Positions 36,555 to 38,704 of a stretch of DNA of 38,704 bases are shown piece by piece (positions within the stretch are counted from its first letter, which is position 1; every line of letters begins with the position of its first letter). This DNA is from Rhodoferax sp. (lineage in GTDB: Bacteria > Pseudomonadota > Gammaproteobacteria > Burkholderiales > Burkholderiaceae_C): assembly GCA_030645355.1 (NCBI GenBank), contig JAUSNJ010000183.1:1-38704 (forward strand). The letters run 5' to 3'. Made by a program: the position numbers and the translations under genes. Below the pieces are notes generated by a model that was not told where the DNA came from, did not search any database, and saw only the letters and a program-made list of their open reading frames with translations.

Positions 36555-37949
36555 ATGAAAAACGACGAAATGAAACCTCCCGTCCGTGCCCATGTGCTCA
36601 GCGTTGCCGCGCTGCCAAAATGGCTGCAAAGAATGTTCAGTCTGAACGATTCCCGTTGGGGACGCGGAGACGACAAGCCAAGCGATGCCGGCAAATCAGA
36701 GGGTACTCCATCGCCTGAAAACGAGCCATTGAAGCCATCCACTGACGACAATGCATCCAGTGGACGAAGAAACGCGCCAGCTGGAGGGCCCCCTGATCTG
36801 GATGAACTCTGGCGGGACTTCAATCGCAAGCTTGGCGGGCTGTTTGGTAAACCCTCCCAGCCACCGCGCGGCGGATCCGGTGGTGGTTTTCAGCCGGATA
36901 TGAAGAACGCAGGCATTGGCGCAGGACTCATTCTGGGAGTGCTAGTACTGATATGGCTTGGCACCGGTTTCTTCATCGTGCAGGAAGGCCAGCAGGCCGT
37001 CATTACCCAATTTGGACGTTACAAGGGTACGGTCAACGCAGGTTTCAACTGGCGCTTGCCTTATCCCATTCAGCGCCATGAACTCGTGTTTGTGACACAA
37101 ATACGGTCGGTCGATGTAGGGCGTGACAATGTGCTGAAGGCGACAGGACTGCGCGAGTCCGCCATGCTGACGCAAGACGAAAATATTCTGGACATCAAAT
37201 TTGCCGTCCAGTACCGCCTCAACGACGCCAGGGCCTTCCTGTTCGAAAGCAAGAATCCCGCGGAAGCCGTCGTGCAGGCTGCGGAGACATCGGTCCGGGA
37301 AGTCCTTGGAAAAATGAAAATGGACGCGGCACTGTCCGAAGAGCGCGACCAGATCGCACCGCGGGTCAGGGCCATGATGCAGGTTATTCTGGACCGATAC
37401 AAGGTTGGCGTCGAAGTGGTGGGTATCAACCTGCAGCAAGGCGGCGTGCGCCCCCCGGAGCAGGTGCAGGCGTCTTTTGACGACGTGCTCAAGGCCGGAC
37501 AGGAGCGTGAGCGTGCCAAGAACGAAGCACAGGCTTACGCCAACGATGTCATTCCCCGCGCGGTGGGTTCCGCCTCACGCCTGAAGGAAGAGGCCGAGGC
37601 CTACAAGTCTCGTGTGGTGGCGCAAGCCCAGGGTGATGCGCAGCGCTTCCGGTCGGTGTTTGCCGAGTACCAGAAGGCGCCCCAGGTGACACGAGACCGC
37701 ATGTACCTGGATGCCATGCAGCAGATCTACAGCAATGTGACCAAGGTCGTGGTGGACTCGCGACAAGGGTCGAATCTCTTGTACTTGCCCTTGGACAAAA
37801 TCATGCAGATGGGCGCGACGGTCAACGATGCTGGCGTTGCAAACATGCCATCGACAACAGCCCCTGCCCACGTGATACCACCCGTTGCGGCGGGGAACGA
37901 CGCGCGTAGCCGTGAAGCGGCCCGCACACGTGAACGCGAATCCCGCTAG
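36555..37949 (+). CDS. hflK: HflK, subunit of the HflKC membrane protease modulator
   Basis: HflK and HflC form a large periplasmic SPFH-type cage around the FtsH protease and control its activity. The 464-residue product has an Arg/Gly/Pro-rich cytosolic N-terminus (FSLNDSRWGRGDDKPSD and PPDLDELWRDFNRKLGG). One membrane helix follows (about 119-140, IGAGLILGVLVLIWLGTG). The SPFH domain has VQEGQQAVITQFGRYKGTV and INLQQGGVRPPEQVQASFDD. A coiled coil (AYKSRVVAQAQGDAQRFRS) precedes a Pro/Ala-rich tail. The start is either ATG 36555 or ATG 36633 (MFSLNDSRW); the second matches many family members, and neither has a strong ribosome-binding site. Confidence 0.93.
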   Translation: MKNDEMKPPVRAHVLSVAALPKWLQRMFSLNDSRWGRGDDKPSDAGKSEGTPSPENEPLKPSTDDNASSGRRNAPAGGPPDLDELWRDFNRKLGGLFGKPSQPPRGGSGGGFQPDMKNAGIGAGLILGVLVLIWLGTGFFIVQEGQQAVITQFGRYKGTVNAGFNWRLPYPIQRHELVFVTQIRSVDVGRDNVLKATGLRESAMLTQDENILDIKFAVQYRLNDARAFLFESKNPAEAVVQAAETSVREVLGKMKMDAALSEERDQIAPRVRAMMQVILDRYKVGVEVVGINLQQGGVRPPEQVQASFDDVLKAGQERERAKNEAQAYANDVIPRAVGSASRLKEEAEAYKSRVVAQAQGDAQRFRSVFAEYQKAPQVTRDRMYLDAMQQIYSNVTKVVVDSRQGSNLLYLPLDKIMQMGATVNDAGVANMPSTTAPAHVIPPVAAGNDARSREAARTRERESR

Positions 37950-37958
37950 GAGCTTCCC

Positions 37959-38704
37959 ATGAATCGGATTGGATTGATTTTTTCGTCGCTGTTGGTGCTG
38001 ATTGCACTGGCGAGTTCGACGTTGTTTGTGGTCGACCAGCGCCAGTTTGGTGTGGTCTATGCATTGGGACAGATCAAGGAAGTGATCACGGAACCGGGTT
38101 TGAACTTCAAGCTCCCCCCGCCGTTTCAAAATGTCTCCTACATTGACAAGCGACTTTTGACCTTGGACAGCTCGGATTCAGAACCCATGCTGACCGCCGA
38201 AAAACAACGCGTCGTCATTGACTGGTATGTTCGCTGGCGCATTTCCGAGCCTACCGAATACATCCGCAATGTGGGCCTGAACGAGGGTGCCGGTGCTAGC
38301 CAGCTCAATCGCGTGGTGCGCAATGCGTTCCAGGAAGAGATCAACAAGCGCACGGTGAAAGAATTGTTGTCCCTCAAGCGGGAAGATCTGATGGCCGACG
38401 TCAAGGCCGAAGTGCTGGCCAAGGTGCGGGGTACCAAGCCCTGGGGCGTGGACGTTGTAGACGTTCGCATTACCCGGGTCGACTATGTCGAGGCCATCAC
38501 GGAATCGGTGTACCGCCGCATGGAAGCCGAGCGCAAGCGCGTGGCCAATGAGTTGCGCTCCACCGGTGCCGCTGAAGGTGAAAAGATCCGCGCCGATGCT
38601 GACCGCCAGCGTGAGGTCACCATTGCGAACGCCTACCGCGACGCCCAGAAAATCAAGGGCGAGGGCGATGCCGAGGCGGCCCGCACCTACGCCGAGGCCT
38701 TTGG
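37959..38704 (+). CDS. hflC: HflC, subunit of the HflKC complex (3' end outside window)
   Basis: The visible 248 residues match HflC, the partner of HflK. There is an N-terminal membrane helix (about 5-25, GLIFSSLLVLIALASSTLF). The SPFH domain begins VVDQRQFGVVYALGQIKEV and includes DWYVRWRISEPTEYIRNVG. The coiled coil runs from EAERKRVANELRSTGAAEGE to the edge. ATG 37959 follows hflK by nine bases, with AGGAG just before it. About 50 residues are missing at the C-terminus. Confidence 0.96.
   Translation, partial: MNRIGLIFSSLLVLIALASSTLFVVDQRQFGVVYALGQIKEVITEPGLNFKLPPPFQNVSYIDKRLLTLDSSDSEPMLTAEKQRVVIDWYVRWRISEPTEYIRNVGLNEGAGASQLNRVVRNAFQEEINKRTVKELLSLKREDLMADVKAEVLAKVRGTKPWGVDVVDVRITRVDYVEAITESVYRRMEAERKRVANELRSTGAAEGEKIRADADRQREVTIANAYRDAQKIKGEGDAEAARTYAEAF

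Overview
The window looks like a chromosomal segment of a betaproteobacterium of the Comamonadaceae, closest in feel to Rhodoferax or Polaromonas. The reasons are the gene order (rplT-pheS-pheT-ihfA-merR; sucA-sucB-lpdA-zapE; ndk-rlmN-pilW-rodZ-ispG-hisS-yfgM-bamB-der-hfq-hflX-hflK-hflC), the protein sequences, the moderately high GC content, and a diverged 46-bp intergenic repeat of a kind I associate with this family. The genus is inference; no rRNA gene is present.

Layout. Bases 1-4846 carry the end of rplT, both phenylalanyl-tRNA synthetase genes, ihfA and a MerR-type regulator, all on the + strand. A tRNA-Pro(GGG) gene with a clear -10 box and a strong downstream hairpin follows at 4886-4962. 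From about 5.0 to 11.0 kb the DNA is accessory. It holds a SIR2-family enzyme divergent from a small three-helix membrane protein, then decayed DNA with recognisable relics: a calcium-binding RTX repeat, a TlpA-type membrane domain, a TolC piece and the C-terminal half of an RTX-toxin acyltransferase. It also holds two unrecognised exported proteins, a duplicated leader with a truncated gene, a small helix-turn-helix protein and an NTF2-like lipoprotein.

Bases 11.2-18.7 kb form the 2-oxoglutarate dehydrogenase cluster (sucA, sucB, lpdA), then zapE and an exported coiled-coil protein. From 18.7 to 25.7 kb lie a PP2C phosphatase, a DUF465 protein, a DinG/YoaA-type helicase whose 3' end overlaps bamD antisense, bamD, rluD, scpB and rluB. 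From 25.7 kb to the right edge is a long run of closely packed genes, many with start and stop codons overlapping: ndk through hflC. They cover nucleotide balance, rRNA methylation, pilus and cell-shape factors, isoprenoid and histidyl-tRNA synthesis, outer-membrane assembly (BamB), ribosome GTPases (Der, HflX), Hfq and the HflKC membrane complex.

No CRISPR array, intact insertion sequence, integrase or rRNA was found. The most interesting parts are the SIR2/membrane-protein pair beside the tRNA, the wreck of an RTX toxin and type I secretion locus, and the four copies of the 46-bp repeat, two of which bracket part of that wreck. I did not find an obviously new complete system. The SIR2 pair is the best candidate for follow-up.
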